64,000 bases of DNA from Pomacea canaliculata (taxonomy: Eukaryota > Mollusca > Gastropoda > Architaenioglossa > Ampullariidae), in the NCBI RefSeq assembly GCF_003073045.1, contig NC_037590.1, positions 44,122,296-44,186,295 on the forward strand, read 5' to 3'. The notes under the pieces were generated by a model. The model saw only the letters and a program-made list of their open reading frames with translations. It was not told the origin of the DNA and made no database searches. The position numbers and the translations under genes are program-made. This document shows positions 1 to 12,500 of this stretch, piece after piece. Position 1 is the first letter of the stretch, and the number at the start of each line of letters is the position of its first letter.

Positions 1-489
1 GCCGTGTTCTTTGCGATCAGCCAGGTGTGACAACGGCCTTTCACGCTCCACTGATGGCAACTCAGATCACTCGCCCCCAACGGCGCTGAAAGACTTTGGC
101 TCCAGGGCACAAACTCACGCTGACGATAGAAAACCTACCCCGACCCCACCCGACCCCACTACCCACCAAACAGATCGACCGAGTGATTGTAAAGCCACCA
201 ACAGACAGACTAACCTTGTCAGACCTTGGCTCAGACACGAGAGTGGTGCACGGTGTCAGCAGTGGAGAGCTGTGAAGGTAATATCGATAATAATTGTCGA
301 TAATATCGGTCTTACGTGAGAGGACTGTGCACAGTCCCACCCCACCCCAGCCACCCCTGTGCACGGCCCGTGCACCCTTCAGGCCGTGTGCATGACTACA
401 CGCTTACCCGGGTATTCGCCTTACGTCCACACCAAACATCGTCTGACAACCAGCCTGTTGCTTAGCACCTCCACCTGTCGTGTATTCAG
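1..489 (+). other. Possible 5' non-coding exon ending at a strong splice donor
   Basis: No convincing protein is seen here. The stretch ends in a textbook donor, CAG|GTAAGC, with the last exon base at 489, and the next acceptor-like site is at 1037-1038. It could be the untranslated first exon of the small gene at 1039-2633. The phase-0 frame upstream of the donor is open for only eight codons and has no ATG. Long overlapping reading frames at 11-364 on both strands look random. This is inference from splice motifs only. Confidence 0.3.
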
Positions 490-1038
490 GTAAGCAAATT
501 TATGCAGAATATTCTGCAACTAGCTCACTTTCTACTATACTATACCCGTATATTGCCTGACTTGCACTCTTTTTCATCTTTTGCCTTGCTTTCACGTTTT
601 GCTTTCATATTATTCCTTTTTTTTCTTCTTTATTTGCTTCTTTTCTTCCTCTCTCCGTGCTTTATTCTTTCGCTTCCACTGTAATGAGTTCCACACACAC
701 TGGATCTGACGGATTTTTGAACAGGATGCCGTAAGTCAGGACAGTGATGATAAAATTATAATCCAAACCAACCGTCTCTTTACTTTACACAAAAGGATTT
801 CTAAAGAAAGTGGTTTTTTATTTGGTGTTTTTGTTTTGTTTTGTTTTGTTTTTTGTTGTTTTTTTTTAAAAAACAATAAAGACAGCAGTGAGACTAGGCA
901 AATAATTCTGCTTGCTTCTTTTTTACCTATATTATGAAGTTAGAGAATGAAAAGCTGAGTCTACAATATTACCATACAGCTTTTATCAACAGATCTCTCG
1001 ATGTCACCGCCAAATAAAACATTGTACAGCATTATCAG

Positions 1039-1861
1039 GTAGACTTTGCCGACAGGTACTACGATGGCCAGTCGTCCCGTGAGCTCCGGTCCTGGCTCTT
1101 CCAATGCCAGCTCGGTGGACCTCCCTCCCCTGACAGGAATCAACAGACACGGAGCACTTCCCGAAGAATGGACGCTTCCTCACGAGTGGAAAATGGAAAG
1201 CGAGAACCGTTTGAGGCAAGTGCCATCGGCAAGGGAGGACAGTACGAGGACCTGGGGGAACTAAAGGATTTTACTTTTAAGTTTCTGATGCCTAAGCCTA
1301 ATAGTGTGCTCATTTTAATTATATATCAATGAAAGAGGAAGCGGGTAGCTGGGTGGTTAAAGCTTTGTTTAATACTGGTTTGGCACAGAAAACTACCTTC
1401 GGCGAATGAGAGGCAGCGATAAGAAAACAAACAGCGTCCTCACAGAAATGTTGGTGAACAGATAAGTGTGGTCGCTAACACCTCCTTCCCTAAAGACCTT
1501 TCCTTCTTAGAACAGTAAAGGTCCCGTACCCTAGTGATGGCCTGTAAACTGTTTAGGTGGTTTGCCTAGGGCACGGCATCTGCACGGGGGAGTTCACTTC
1601 TCATTATGCCGCCATTTACTTTCCCTGATAAATCGGAATCATTCCGTTTGGTTGCCATAGGGAGCCATCCAGTTATCGGGCCAACCGAGCCTCGAACACG
1701 TGACCGTTTGTTTCGAGATCGAGCGATTTAACCACAGGGCTACAAGTCTCTCTGGATTATGTATCATCATCCACATAAATTTATTGCGAAAGCGTCCACG
1801 TAGCTGGCTGTTTAAAATGTCTTGCTTACTCCAACACCCTCGTTAATAAAGAATTGTAATT

Positions 1862-1892
<31 letters not shown>

Positions 1893-2633
1893 CTTAAGAA
1901 GGTGTATAAATTAATTTTTCTCCCTGTTTCAGAACTGGAAAATGGATGTTCAGAATCAAATAGCACATATCGCGCAGACACTGGTCAGTATTTCTTCTTT
2001 CATTGCATTTCAGGACAGCAGGAAGTTACTATCTAGTGCAGGCTATATGTTATTCGTTATTGTCTAAATGTAATATTTCAGTCAATATTCTTTAGTTGTC
2101 GGGGAAAACATAGGAGTGAACGTAATGAAGGCGTGAAACTGAAAGTCAGATATAGAGAGAGAAATTCTTTTTCACGGTTTGTTGAAAATTAAATAAACTG
2201 TGTGTGGATGTCACATTGTCATTGCAGTGTCACAGTTTAATTCAAATAAAGAGTATCAGAGGACTTCATCATGAAATTTTGTTACTTTTTACACAATTTA
2301 GTGTGTTGTCATCTTAGCGGTGATGATGATGATTCCCAAGAGACACCTTTAGGTTATTTAACACTTGTGTATATTTCAACCAAGCTTTTTCGTTTCATCT
2401 ACTTTCCATGAATAAAGGATTTCTACAAGAAGCATTTAAGTTATCGTTTATTTTTCATGTAGGATGCTTCCTTGAGACATTACCCTCACCCAGAAGTTGG
2501 CAGAAGGTTCGACTACGCAGACAAAGTACAAGAAGCTGAGAGAGAAAAGCGGAAGTACTTGAGTGACCCGGAACGAGCCACTGCGCATGCTCAAGACTTC
2601 TCAAGAACGTCACATGCGAGACGACAGTTTTGA
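1039..2633 (+). CDS. Small unrecognised three-exon gene, charged C-terminus
   Basis: The clearest exon is 2463-2633, after the acceptor TTTTTCATGTAG. It encodes a highly charged tail beginning DASLRHYPHPEVGRRF and ending TSHARRQF, then TGA. The preceding exon, 1933-1983, follows TCCCTGTTTCAG and encodes NWKMDVQNQIAHIAQTL, in phase 0 at both ends. A third exon, about 1039-1215, lies between an acceptor at 1037 and a perfect GC-type donor, GAG|GCAAGT. It is 177 nt and open in phase 0 (starts VDFADRYYDGQSSREL), so all three junctions agree. That frame has its first ATG at 1168. A competing frame in the same exon starts with ATG at 1064 (MASRPVSSGPGSS) but does not join exon 2 in phase. Translation could also begin at ATG 1942 in exon 2. 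I do not recognise the family. The last two exons are fairly secure; the first and the start codon are not. Confidence 0.5.
1440..1755 (-). mobile_element. tRNA-derived SINE (minus strand)
   Basis: Read on the minus strand, the segment begins with a tRNA-like head. An A-box-like stretch (TAGCCCTGTGGTTAAATCG) is followed about 35 bases later by a B-box-like GTGTTCGAGGCTC. An unrelated body extends to about 1440. The arrangement is that of a Pol III SINE rather than a functional tRNA, because no cloverleaf 3' half or acceptor stem pairs. Boundaries are approximate and no clean target duplication was found. Confidence 0.45.
1860..1893. repeat. (TG)n(CG)n microsatellite
   Basis: About twelve TG units run directly into several CG units, 40 bases upstream of the exon at 1933. 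It sits inside the presumed GC-AG intron of the small gene. Confidence 0.9.
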
Positions 2634-5600
2634 AAGTGCCTTTGATGAGTAGATGAAGAGACACACCACGAACTAAGTTACATTTAGATGATTTGTTTGG
2701 GATTGAGATTATGTGTGTACATAGTTTGTGTGGAGCTTGTTTTACAGCAATACGTGTGTACATCGGTGTACACATGGTCTGTGTGTACATAGCTAGACTG
2801 GAGTAGGTATGAGTGTGCGGTCTAAACACCTTTATAAAAATGCATCTCTATCCACCCTCATGCGCACGAATTAAGATCACGCGCGAACTTACGTAATGCC
2901 GAACTTGATTGCAAACTCATTACGACTACGCATGCTCACTCAATCTTGTCATGTATTCAAGAATGTATATTATTATTATACATGTATATATATGTATACT
3001 ATGTTGTTGTTAGTAAAAAAAAGATTACATCAAGAAAAAAATGGCATCTGCTAAAAATATATGCTATAAAGGGGGATAACAAAATGTTTTGTGGCTTAGT
3101 TTATTTATAGGTGGTCTCCCTTAGACTGTCTACGATACATGAACCTGATGTTCTAGTCCTTCACTAGCTTCTGTCAAATGAAATGTCAACCTTCTCCTAC
3201 CCACCCACCACAATAAAAACAAACCAAAACGTAATGTAATAAAATGCTGTGCTGAGTTCTCATCATTGACAGTTATCCTGTGTGGTCCGGCAGTGAAATA
3301 TTTATTTATTTGAAAAATGTTGTTATGTGAGAGACTTGGAATGTACGTGGCATCAAAATGCTTAAAACCTTTAGGACAGCAAAACAACACTGAAATGTAA
3401 AGTTACACTAAAAACTTCAGCTACCTCCTTCCTTCTTCTACTTTTTGTCACTCTCCTGCCCCAATTTCTCTCTTTCTTTCGTTTTACTTCCTTTTTCTTC
3501 AATTTCTTCTCCCTTGTTTCCGTTCTTTCTTTGATTTTTTTATTATTTCTTTATTTCTTCTTTTTTTCTACATTCCTTGTTTTCTAGACAAACTCACAGA
3601 CCATAAAGTAAGTCAGGGCTACCATCTATCACTGGGGAGGTTGTAGGCCATGAGGTCAGGTGAGCACTGTGAGCAAAGCGGTGGAGACAGACACAGCAGT
3701 GAACAGCAGTCACTGTACAGTCACTGTACAACCGACAGATGTCTGCACGACCTTGCCACAGTCCCTTCATGCTCCTGCTGTAACAATCCCCCCTTCTACC
3801 CGCTCAGTCTTTACTGGTTCTCATAAGTACGAGTTACCCTGGGTTACAGTCGTCGATTATTGTAAAGTATCTACAAGTACATTAGTATGTACATGTATAT
3901 TACAATCTTTGTCAAATTTTCTCTAAAAAATATAAAGAAACTGAAAATACTCTGATGTGGGCTTTAGGACATGAAAACATAAGTTTATTTCTTATGAGTA
4001 TATATCTATATCTGGATAAATATGAGTGAGCGTATGCAACTCACGTAAGCAATACACGACCATAAGCGCGTGCACACACAGTATATCCTCTTTATAAAGT
4101 TAATAAAGTCAAAATAGTTTGTCTTAGCAAATGCTTCGTTTTTGTATTAAAACATTCTAGTAGATGTGACTCATTATGGTATTTGTTAAATGTTATCTAC
4201 GATCAAACTGTCGATGGTACAATAAACATTCAGAATACAACTTCTACATTTCTATAGCTCTCCATACGCATGCGCACCAACATTTGGACAATAAAGTGCA
4301 GGTACTTCTCACAACACCACTTCTCAAACTTTCGTTGGACAACCGTGGATTCGACAACTTCAGAGTTTGTAAAAACCTGACTCGTTATTCAACCTGTTGC
4401 GGTGATGGAGTAAGGGAGATGACAACTGATGAGATGCTGTAGAAGAGGAGCCTCGAGTAGTGGTGATGTTGGTGATGTTGGTGATGCTGCTGACAGTTTA
4501 CATTCTAAAAGTTCCGTTGAGGGGTGTGCGTACACTTGTGTTTATGAATGTGCATGGTATACATGATGGGTGTGCGTAGAGGGTGTACAAATGTGTATTG
4601 TATACTTGTGTGAATGCGGAAATGTGTACAAGAGTTGCTGCTTTGTGATCTGTGTGTGTGTGTGTGTTTTGTACCCACTGAACCCGGCTACCCGACTCAC
4701 AACCTGCCATACCACTTGAGCTGTGCGGTGTACCCGGTCTGGCGGCACTCGACCCCTGCTGTGTACCCGCGCCCACCGATCAGTCGGGTGCATAAAACTC
4801 GCAGATACACCGCGCATGTCTGTGTTACTTGTTCATCTACCTGTCTGTCCTACTGCAAGTAGAATGCTCAACTCTCACTGCTCAACCTGATCGGGTGGTC
4901 GCCTACCTGTTGTACGGGTGCTTCGATAGTCGATACCTCCAAGTACCTGTTTGTGAGCAGTCAGGAATATTTCCACAATCGTGTGCCTTGCTGGTGGCAT
5001 TAGTCGCTGCAGTGGACACTTGTGATTGACCTTCACCTGAGGAGGAATTCACTCGACTTGTGAATCACTGTCCCCTCTTCGTCTTGTCGGCCCCGCACCA
5101 CGGTAAATCAGCTTTTAGCTTTAATGTCGGGCAAACTTTGTTTCTGGGAATTGGGGAATAGCTCACTAGGACGGTTGCTTGGCTGGCTGGGTGGTTGCAC
5201 TTAGACAAAAGGGAAACACTGCATCTTAGATGAACACTATAAGTGCTGCAATGTCGTCTGTGATTTACTTTTCATCTTCCTGTGCCTTTCGGGTATCTGT
5301 GTACGAGTGTGCGTCCTTTCTGTGTTTGCATATACATGAGACCATCAGACAGAGTCAACTAGTCAGGAAGCGAGCATTCTGTATTTACCCTGTCTAGTGT
5401 GTGTCCAGTCATCCGTGCAAGCTTTTATTTCAACTGTCTAGTTGTCTGTGCAAATGTTTATTTTAACATCAAAGCATAAATTGTCTCTTTTAAACAAAAA
5501 CAGTGATGTTTGTAACCCTTAGATTATTATTAAGTTTTCACAATTACAAATCGTGATTGCATCATGGATACTGTGGTGTGTATAGTGAGTGTGCTTGCTG

Positions 5601-5890
5601 GCCGGAATATTGCACAATACAGGTAAACATTAGTATTAATTATTAATAATAGGAGAAGTAGAGGTGGTGAAGAAAGAAACATTATAACAAATTACATTGA
5701 TGAAGTTTTTGTGAGCTGCACATCAGCTATGCACAGACCAAATACCTGTGTGTGTCACCTCGAGCACACGGCCACTGACAGGTGAGAAGGGTTTGCCGAC
5801 TTTGGTCGTGGAGGCCAGTCGATGTAGTGACAATGGACTGGCTGCCTGTCAATAGGTTGTTGCGCTGGTTGTCACTGTTATCCGCGGTGT
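2634..5890. other. Intergenic spacer, no gene seen
   Basis: This holds AT-rich DNA, a long pyrimidine-rich tract (about 3420-3590), short GT-rich runs (4480-4670) and a near-tandem GTCACTGTACA motif at about 3709-3730. Reading frames on both strands are short and lack splice support. No RNA gene or complete mobile element was recognised. Confidence 0.5.
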
Positions 5891-5892
5891 CG

Positions 5893-5900
5893 TATAAAAG
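5893..5900 (+). promoter_or_regulatory. TATA box candidate (TATAAAAG)
   Basis: A consensus TATAAAAG in a GC-rich context is followed by GC-rich sequence and a possible donor (GGGAG|GTAGGG near 5960). It could start a transcript reading towards the ankyrin gene, whose first recognised coding exon is 3.4 kb downstream, but no exon links them. Motif only. Confidence 0.3.
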
Positions 5901-5929
5901 CCGGTCACCAAAGTGTCGCCCACGTCGTT

Positions 5930-8900
5930 AAGCGCAGTTCTTACGCAAGTCGTGACGGGGAGGTAGGGGTGCGGGTGGAAGGTGCTGGGCGCTTACCTGG
6001 CGTGAGACAAAGTTCAGCAGAGGTCACCTGCTAAATTGGAAACCAAAGGGCTCCGACACTAACTTCGCTGTGACCCGTAAAAACCCATTGACGGCCTTGC
6101 TTGGTGATAAAGGAAAAGCTTTTATCTTCATTCTCACCTCCCCCATTATTTCCTGATCGATGGCAGCAAGGGAGTAGCCTCCCTTGTTTCGTGCGGTAGT
6201 CTCCCTTGCTTCGTGCAAGCCAAGGACTCGGGGCGTTTCTCTCTCTCTCTCTTTTTTTTTTTTTTCTTCTTGGGCATGCGCGAGAATGCCAGAGGGATTT
6301 TCTAGCAACGCCAAGCGTCAGGTTACCTTGTTTGTTGATCTCAACACTAAAAACAACCACCTTGACTAAGTGAGCGCTGTCAAGGGCAGGTGCAAATGAC
6401 TATACTTTCAGGGTGTCTAGTCACAGTTCTTGTCTGAAAGTCGAATAAAAAGGCTTTAAACATGCATGACTGCAGTTGTACCTGCGCCAGTTATGAACAT
6501 GTTAAATTGCTGTATAATTATAAACAGAAAAGATAAGAAATACTCGTGGACCGTAATTTCACGCTCACAGTCACACCCACAACGGCCCAGTACCAGCCCT
6601 GTGCGTGTGTGCATTTCAGTTTATAATTTGTCATTGCGTTAGTATTTTTAATAGTAATTAAAATTCTGCTTAATCCAAAAATAGAATATAAAGATGATAT
6701 TAATAATTCATTACCCCTTTGGTCCTTCATTTCTGTTTCTTTCTTTACAAGCTTGTTGCGAACTCCCTAATGTCACAAGCTGGAGCTCGTGTGAACACTC
6801 TCTCAATCTTTCTCACTCAGTAATAATCACACATTCACTCAGAAAACCTGTAGGGGATGGTGTGTGTCGGGGTGGAGGGGGGAGAAGACTGCACCAGTAA
6901 CCTCAAGCAAGAAAGCGAAGCTTAGAAAGTTGCTCCACAAAGGTCTTTGTCACCGACACAGGACCATCTGAATACTCTATGCCAGTGCACGCAACAAGAT
7001 GTGGCCTCGCATGTCTAAACACGCACAACAATGATTTCTTGCACTCACAAAGACCTCTAAGGTATCCAGACCGGAACAGAGCCCAATGTCTCATCCAAGC
7101 GCACGTGGACAGACGGCTTACCTGTAAATACCTTTCTCCTTTTTATTTTTCTTCTATCCGTGAGCGAGCAGTCTACCCTTGCTCGATGTGCTCATGTATA
7201 TCAGCAACAAATGTGAACGAGAAAATGTCAATAAAATCAATACCAAAACCCTATCGCAAAGAAGAAAAAAGTACTGAACCTTTATTTTTTATGTTAAGAA
7301 AAGATATTGCCATTTTTGTCGCTAGGGGCGTGACTGGATTCTAACCCAGGTGTGGCAGGGTAACTCGATCTGCAATAACAATGGTCTAATGGACAAGACT
7401 ATTATTCTCCTTAGCAAGGTTGCAAAAGTATAGAACCAGGTCTTAGGTAAACACCGTCCCCTGTGATAAAGTCATTTTATTTGTCTTGTGGAGAGAATTC
7501 TATAGTGATCTAGTGTTCAGCCCGCCATACCGAAGATCAATAACTATTAGACGACAAGATTGGCAGAGAGCTGTGTCATTACTGAATGTCCTCCTCCCTT
7601 TCAACGAAAAGACCCCACCCTTGGGAATTTTACACAGGTGAGACTTGAAGGATAGTGGAATGATAAAAATCTAGACTTTCAAGAGTTTCTGAGAAGGGTG
7701 TGGCATGTGCCAAGTTCATAGCATATGGGGAGGTGGGGTTTATCAGAGGACGACTGTCATCGCTGTCATGATCTCTCAGTGACTTCTCACCTGTGGTCCG
7801 GTGTCGTGTGGTGAACACGACAAGACAGGTACTGCAGGACCTTGTATTGAACATCCTGAAGCTCTAATGTAGACCGGAGATACCTTATCGTTACCTCCGA
7901 ATCACGGATACATTAATAACATATTTCTTGTGCCTCATCGTCATACAATATCACCGGAATATGTTTTTGTTATATCTTATGGTATGTTTCTAGCAATTTT
8001 CGCTAAGCGCTCGTGTTTCCCTTAAGTAACCGTATAAATTACCTGGGGTAAGACAGACTAACAGACTTAAAAAATCAGACACGCAGACAAACAGATATCA
8101 TATAAGATTTAGGCAGGTGTCTCTAACTTTGGACAAAGACACGGATGTAAGACTCATCACTATAGTTAATAGAATTATCGTCAGCCGGAACTTAAATAGT
8201 GGAATGTTATGGCGAACTTTAATCGGACATTCACACAACCCACTCTCCTAATCTTGAACCGATCCAATGTTGCTGGACAGTGTTCTCGTACCCAAGCGGC
8301 GTTTGCGTGTGCAAATTAGAGAAGCCTAATCATTCACCCGCCGAGGAGAGGGTGTCCCTTGAGTCAACATGATGAAGTGTACTTCAAACTCACGGGGCTT
8401 GATCCAATACCAGCCAATGATCCCCTGAATATGCTGTTCCCTGCGGATTCATTGACACTTACAGAATGTGGGGAACGGGTGGAGGGGGGAGAAATAGAAT
8501 GAGGGTGGGTCACATGATTTCATCGATCTTTTCGTCACACTCCGATGTTTTCGAAATGTTTTAACGATTATCGGTCGTTCATTTTATTTCCTTGCGAAGC
8601 ATAACAAATTTTTATGGTGACTGGGTTTGTTTTTTAAAGGAAGCGGTGATGCAAACAATAGCAAGAGGGAACGAAATTATTTACCCTTTTCTATTCCCAC
8701 ACACATATCGTTCTCCACAGTTGAGTGGCAAACATGGCGAGAAAAGCTGAACCAGAACGGACATTTTTGTCCCCGAGTGTTGGTGGGTTTTTTTTTTCTA
8801 GCCTTTGATTGTTTGTGTGTCGGTCGATTGGTGAACATCTGACAAGCGCTGGGGACTGTACAGTCACTTCATCACGTCTTGCTACGTAGACAGGAGGTAG
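5930..8900. other. Spacer upstream of the ankyrin gene
   Basis: No supported gene. It contains a CT/poly-T stretch (6238-6265) and ordinary AT-rich DNA. Scattered reading frames of 60-120 codons show no family resemblance. Confidence 0.5.
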
Positions 8901-8914
8901 ACTGTGTCTACGTC

Positions 8915-8949
8915 AGCCAATCGCTGCTTTAGTCTCGCGACTCGCGAGA
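8915..8949 (+). promoter_or_regulatory. Putative core promoter: CCAAT box and TCTCGCGA palindrome
   Basis: An inverted-repeat pair, TCTCGCGA-CTCGCGAGA (8933-8949), lies just after AGCCAATCG (8915-8923). TCTCGCGAGA is a known palindromic core-promoter motif of TATA-less animal promoters. Placed about 370 bases before the ATG at 9317, it is a good candidate for the ankyrin-gene promoter. Whether it is used here is inference. Confidence 0.4.
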
Positions 8950-9316
8950 CAGGACGTTGGCGTTCGGCGCTCAACAACACTTACACACACCCGATTAAAC
9001 AATTTCTTGTAGCGGCTGTACCCTGACCTGTGATCATACAAACCGAGGTTTGTGAGATCTCTGCTCTAACGACAATTCTACACATCACTGTGGCTTCCTG
9101 TGGGGTCGTTTATTAAGAACTTTTTTATGGGAGCTGTTCTAGTCGCTAACGTCTGGTTTGTGGCCACCTCGTGTCTTTGTCAAGATGCTGTCATGATAAA
9201 TAGATAGACAGATGAATAGACTGAAAGATGGACAGGGCTTACTATTGAAAGGTATATGCCTTTTTTATTAATTCGTCCACTTTGTGCCGACAGCGTGGGC
9301 CTAAGGCTGGCAAGAA

Positions 9317-9498
9317 ATGGTGACCTTATCTCCCCCGCAACACGAAATATCCTTGCGCACCAGCAAAGAGGACAAGCGCCATGGCTTCCCAGAGCACCTC
9401 AAGCATGCTGATCTCTTGGGTGGTGCACAGAAACACAAATTCTCGTCCTCCAACGGCCTCTTTCATGCTGTGCTCAAGGTGAGTCTTCAAAACTTTTG

Positions 9499-9554
<56 letters not shown>

Positions 9555-12500
9555 GGTTTGACTTGTTTGCTAGTTGTATTTTGCTTTTTATGTTAAGAGG
9601 AGTTTTGTTTTTTGAGTGTTTATCTTTTCGTTCGTTTATTGTTGTTGATGGCTTGTTTGTTTATTTGTTGTTTGTTTGTTTGTTGTGCTTGATTATTCGC
9701 TTTCTTCCCACCCACTATTCTTCTTCACACAAAATTGGAAGGACAGTAAATCAGCTCTAAGCCACCAAGACAGTTTACCTTAACACAGAGACTAAGAGAA
9801 CTTTCTAGTTTCCAGTGCCGATAGGTGCTGCCGACTGTTGGCTGAGGGTTCGTCTGTGGTGTTTCTGCTGTGCAGGGAAGGGTGAAGGGGACAAAGTTCC
9901 TCCTGGATCACAGTGTCAGCGTCAACAGCAAGAACGACTACGGCTTTAACGTGCTCATCGCCGCCCTGCACATCGACGATGCCAAGAAGCGGCGCAAGAT
10001 GTTTCAGCTCCTGATGCGCAGCGGGGCGGACCCCTTCTTCAAGGACGCCACCCGTGGCAGGAGTGTGCTGCACTGGGCGTGCATGCTGGGCTGTCACGAG
10101 CAGGTGTGTGTGTGAGTCAGTTTGACAGTTTTCCGAGGGTTTTTTCATATTTGGTTTTTAAGCAGTTGATCTCTAGAGTAGTTCTTCCCTGCCGCTTGAA
10201 TTTTTGAAAAAAGAAATAACTGTAAACTTGCAGCTGACAGGCCCTTGTGTACAGTGGAAGGAGAGAAATGTCTCTATCCTTTTTACGAATTTGTTTTCAA
10301 AATTCTGTCACACTTCATTTTTTTATACAATGATATTTTAAAAGTGATCTCTTTGATGATTGAAAAGCATGCAGAACTTACATGCAGACAAACAACATCA
10401 ATAAAAGGTAACGGTGCCTTGACACAAGTAATTGCTTTAAGACTAAGATTTTCAAAAGCAAAAGAAAATATTTAGTGGACAGTAAACATACACAGCTGTC
10501 AGAATACACTATCATCACCCTCATCACTACTGTCTTCCTAGTAACAGTAGCAGCAGTAGCAAAGACTTTATTTACCTTATTAGTATCTGTCATTGGTAGT
10601 AGTAGTCCTTAGCTCTTGCTGACAAAAAACACTTAACACACCATCCGTCTCAGGTCTTGAATGTCTGGAATGTGCTGACTGACTTAAAACACTCTCTCCC
10701 CTCTCTCTCTCTCATACAAAAAAGCACTCACCATTCAGAATACAACAGATTTTTGTTATGAAAACACGTGATTATTAACAATGTTGAGTTCAGATCCTCG
10801 TCTGTCTCTGCCATTCATAGTTGCAAAGAACATTTCAGACAGTGTACTGTAGTTTGTCTGCAGACGACTGTTGTTGTACCCACTCCAATGCTAAGAACAG
10901 GTTGAATTCCCCGGATGTACATCTGCAGGTTGAAGACCTACTCCAGGAACTGGCTGGTGAGGTGGACCTGGGGGACAAGGATGCAGACGGCTACACGGCC
11001 CTGCACTACGCAGTGATGGGCGGCCACCTGGAGCTCGTGCGCACCCTGGTCGAGATGCACCGCAAGGTTCGGGGTGTCGGTGGACGTGGCGGACAAGCTC
11101 GGCCTGACGCCCTACCTGCACGCCAAGCGCCTGGGCCATCGCGAGGTGGCCGCGCACCTGCGGACAATGGGTCATGCATCGCAGGGTCACGGCGACCTGC
11201 TGTTCCGCTCGCCACGTGAGTGGTCCCAGATCGGCAAGTTCGAGCGACAGAGGGCGCTGGAGCGCCACACGCGCAACGCCGTTAACTTGGCCAAGATCCA
11301 AGGCAAGGTCAACGCGGTGCGCTACCTGGCGGGCTCGTCACCTCCCAGGCCAGGGCACAAGATCTCGGTGGTCAGCTCATGTCCGGCAAGTGACACCAGC
11401 GACGACTCCAAGCCACCAGCACAGGCTGCGCGCACACGCGTGTCCACCACCTCTTTGCCAACCCTATCCATCGAGGGGATCGCGGAAGAAACTAACGGGC
11501 GACCATCTTCTGCGGGCGGTGACATGAGGACCGGAGAAGACCAGGGCAAAGGTCAATTTGTTGTCAAAAGTCAAGGTCACAACTTCGTCGCATCGCGACG
11601 TCCGTTTCCTCCGAGGCTTGCTTTCGGGGACGAGGCCGCGGCTCCGCCATCCTCGACGGTAGAAGCCTCGTCCAACTACCTGGCGGTGCCTGCGAGAAAC
11701 ACTTTTCCCTGGGCCAGGCGAGGCAGGTCCCTGCCTACCGCAGAGGGTCTATCGTGCAGTCTACCTTGAGTCTACTGCAGATGGACGGCAAGGGCAAGCA
11801 CGTGCAGGAGTTCCGCCACAGTCAGGTAAGCTCCTCGCTACGTCAGTGTCACGTGATACATGGTGCCGCATGAGTATCACGTGACGCTTCGGTTCGAGGT
11901 TCTGCTTGTCGGTCCCAGTGCTTCATGGGAAGTACTAAATTGGTTTCACAAACCAAACTGTGCTGTGCACACACTTGTGCTTCTTGTTTGCGTTCAGAAC
12001 AGTTTGCTGTCGGTGATGTTCAGAGAGAACAGCTTGGCGTTCAGTCCATTTCACCCTGTAGACCAGGGGTGGCTGTACTTTGCCCACCCAGAGGGATGGG
12101 GACCTGGGAGATATGATGTGGGGGGAGGGTGTAAGAGGTAAGGAGGGAAGTGTTAAGGTAGATGTACGACAATGCTACGAGTGTTGGGTAGATGTCGGGT
12201 AATTGTGCAGATGTTGGTCATCGCTTTTGTTCCCTTCTTCCAGTTGCTGGGTTTTTGTTTTTGTTTTGGTTTTTTTTTGTGTGTGGGTTTTTTTTTTTTT
12301 GTTGTTGTTTTTTTTTTTGTTGCTGTTTTTTTTTTTTTTGATGTTGGTCATCGCTTTTGTTCCCTTCTTCCAGCTGTTGGGGTTTTTTTTGTTTTGTTTT
12401 GTTTTTCCTAGTTGGTTTTTTTTTTCTTACTCCGAGGTTGAGGAGGCCTGCGGTCAGCAGTGGTGGCGTGGTATACTGGTTGTCGGGTCATTATGTTACA

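Noticed and set aside
502..684. Hydrophobic 60-codon frame (LFFLLYLLLFF)
   Set aside because: Low-complexity T-rich DNA directly after a splice donor; consistent with an intron.
9317..9760. 147-codon frame containing a long poly-valine run
   Set aside because: The valines are the (TTG)n microsatellite in the intron. Only the first 54 codons, up to the donor at 9479, are real ankyrin-gene exon 1.
10891..11301. 136-codon minus-strand frame
   Set aside because: It is the antisense shadow of the GC-rich ankyrin exon, which has clear domain support on the plus strand.
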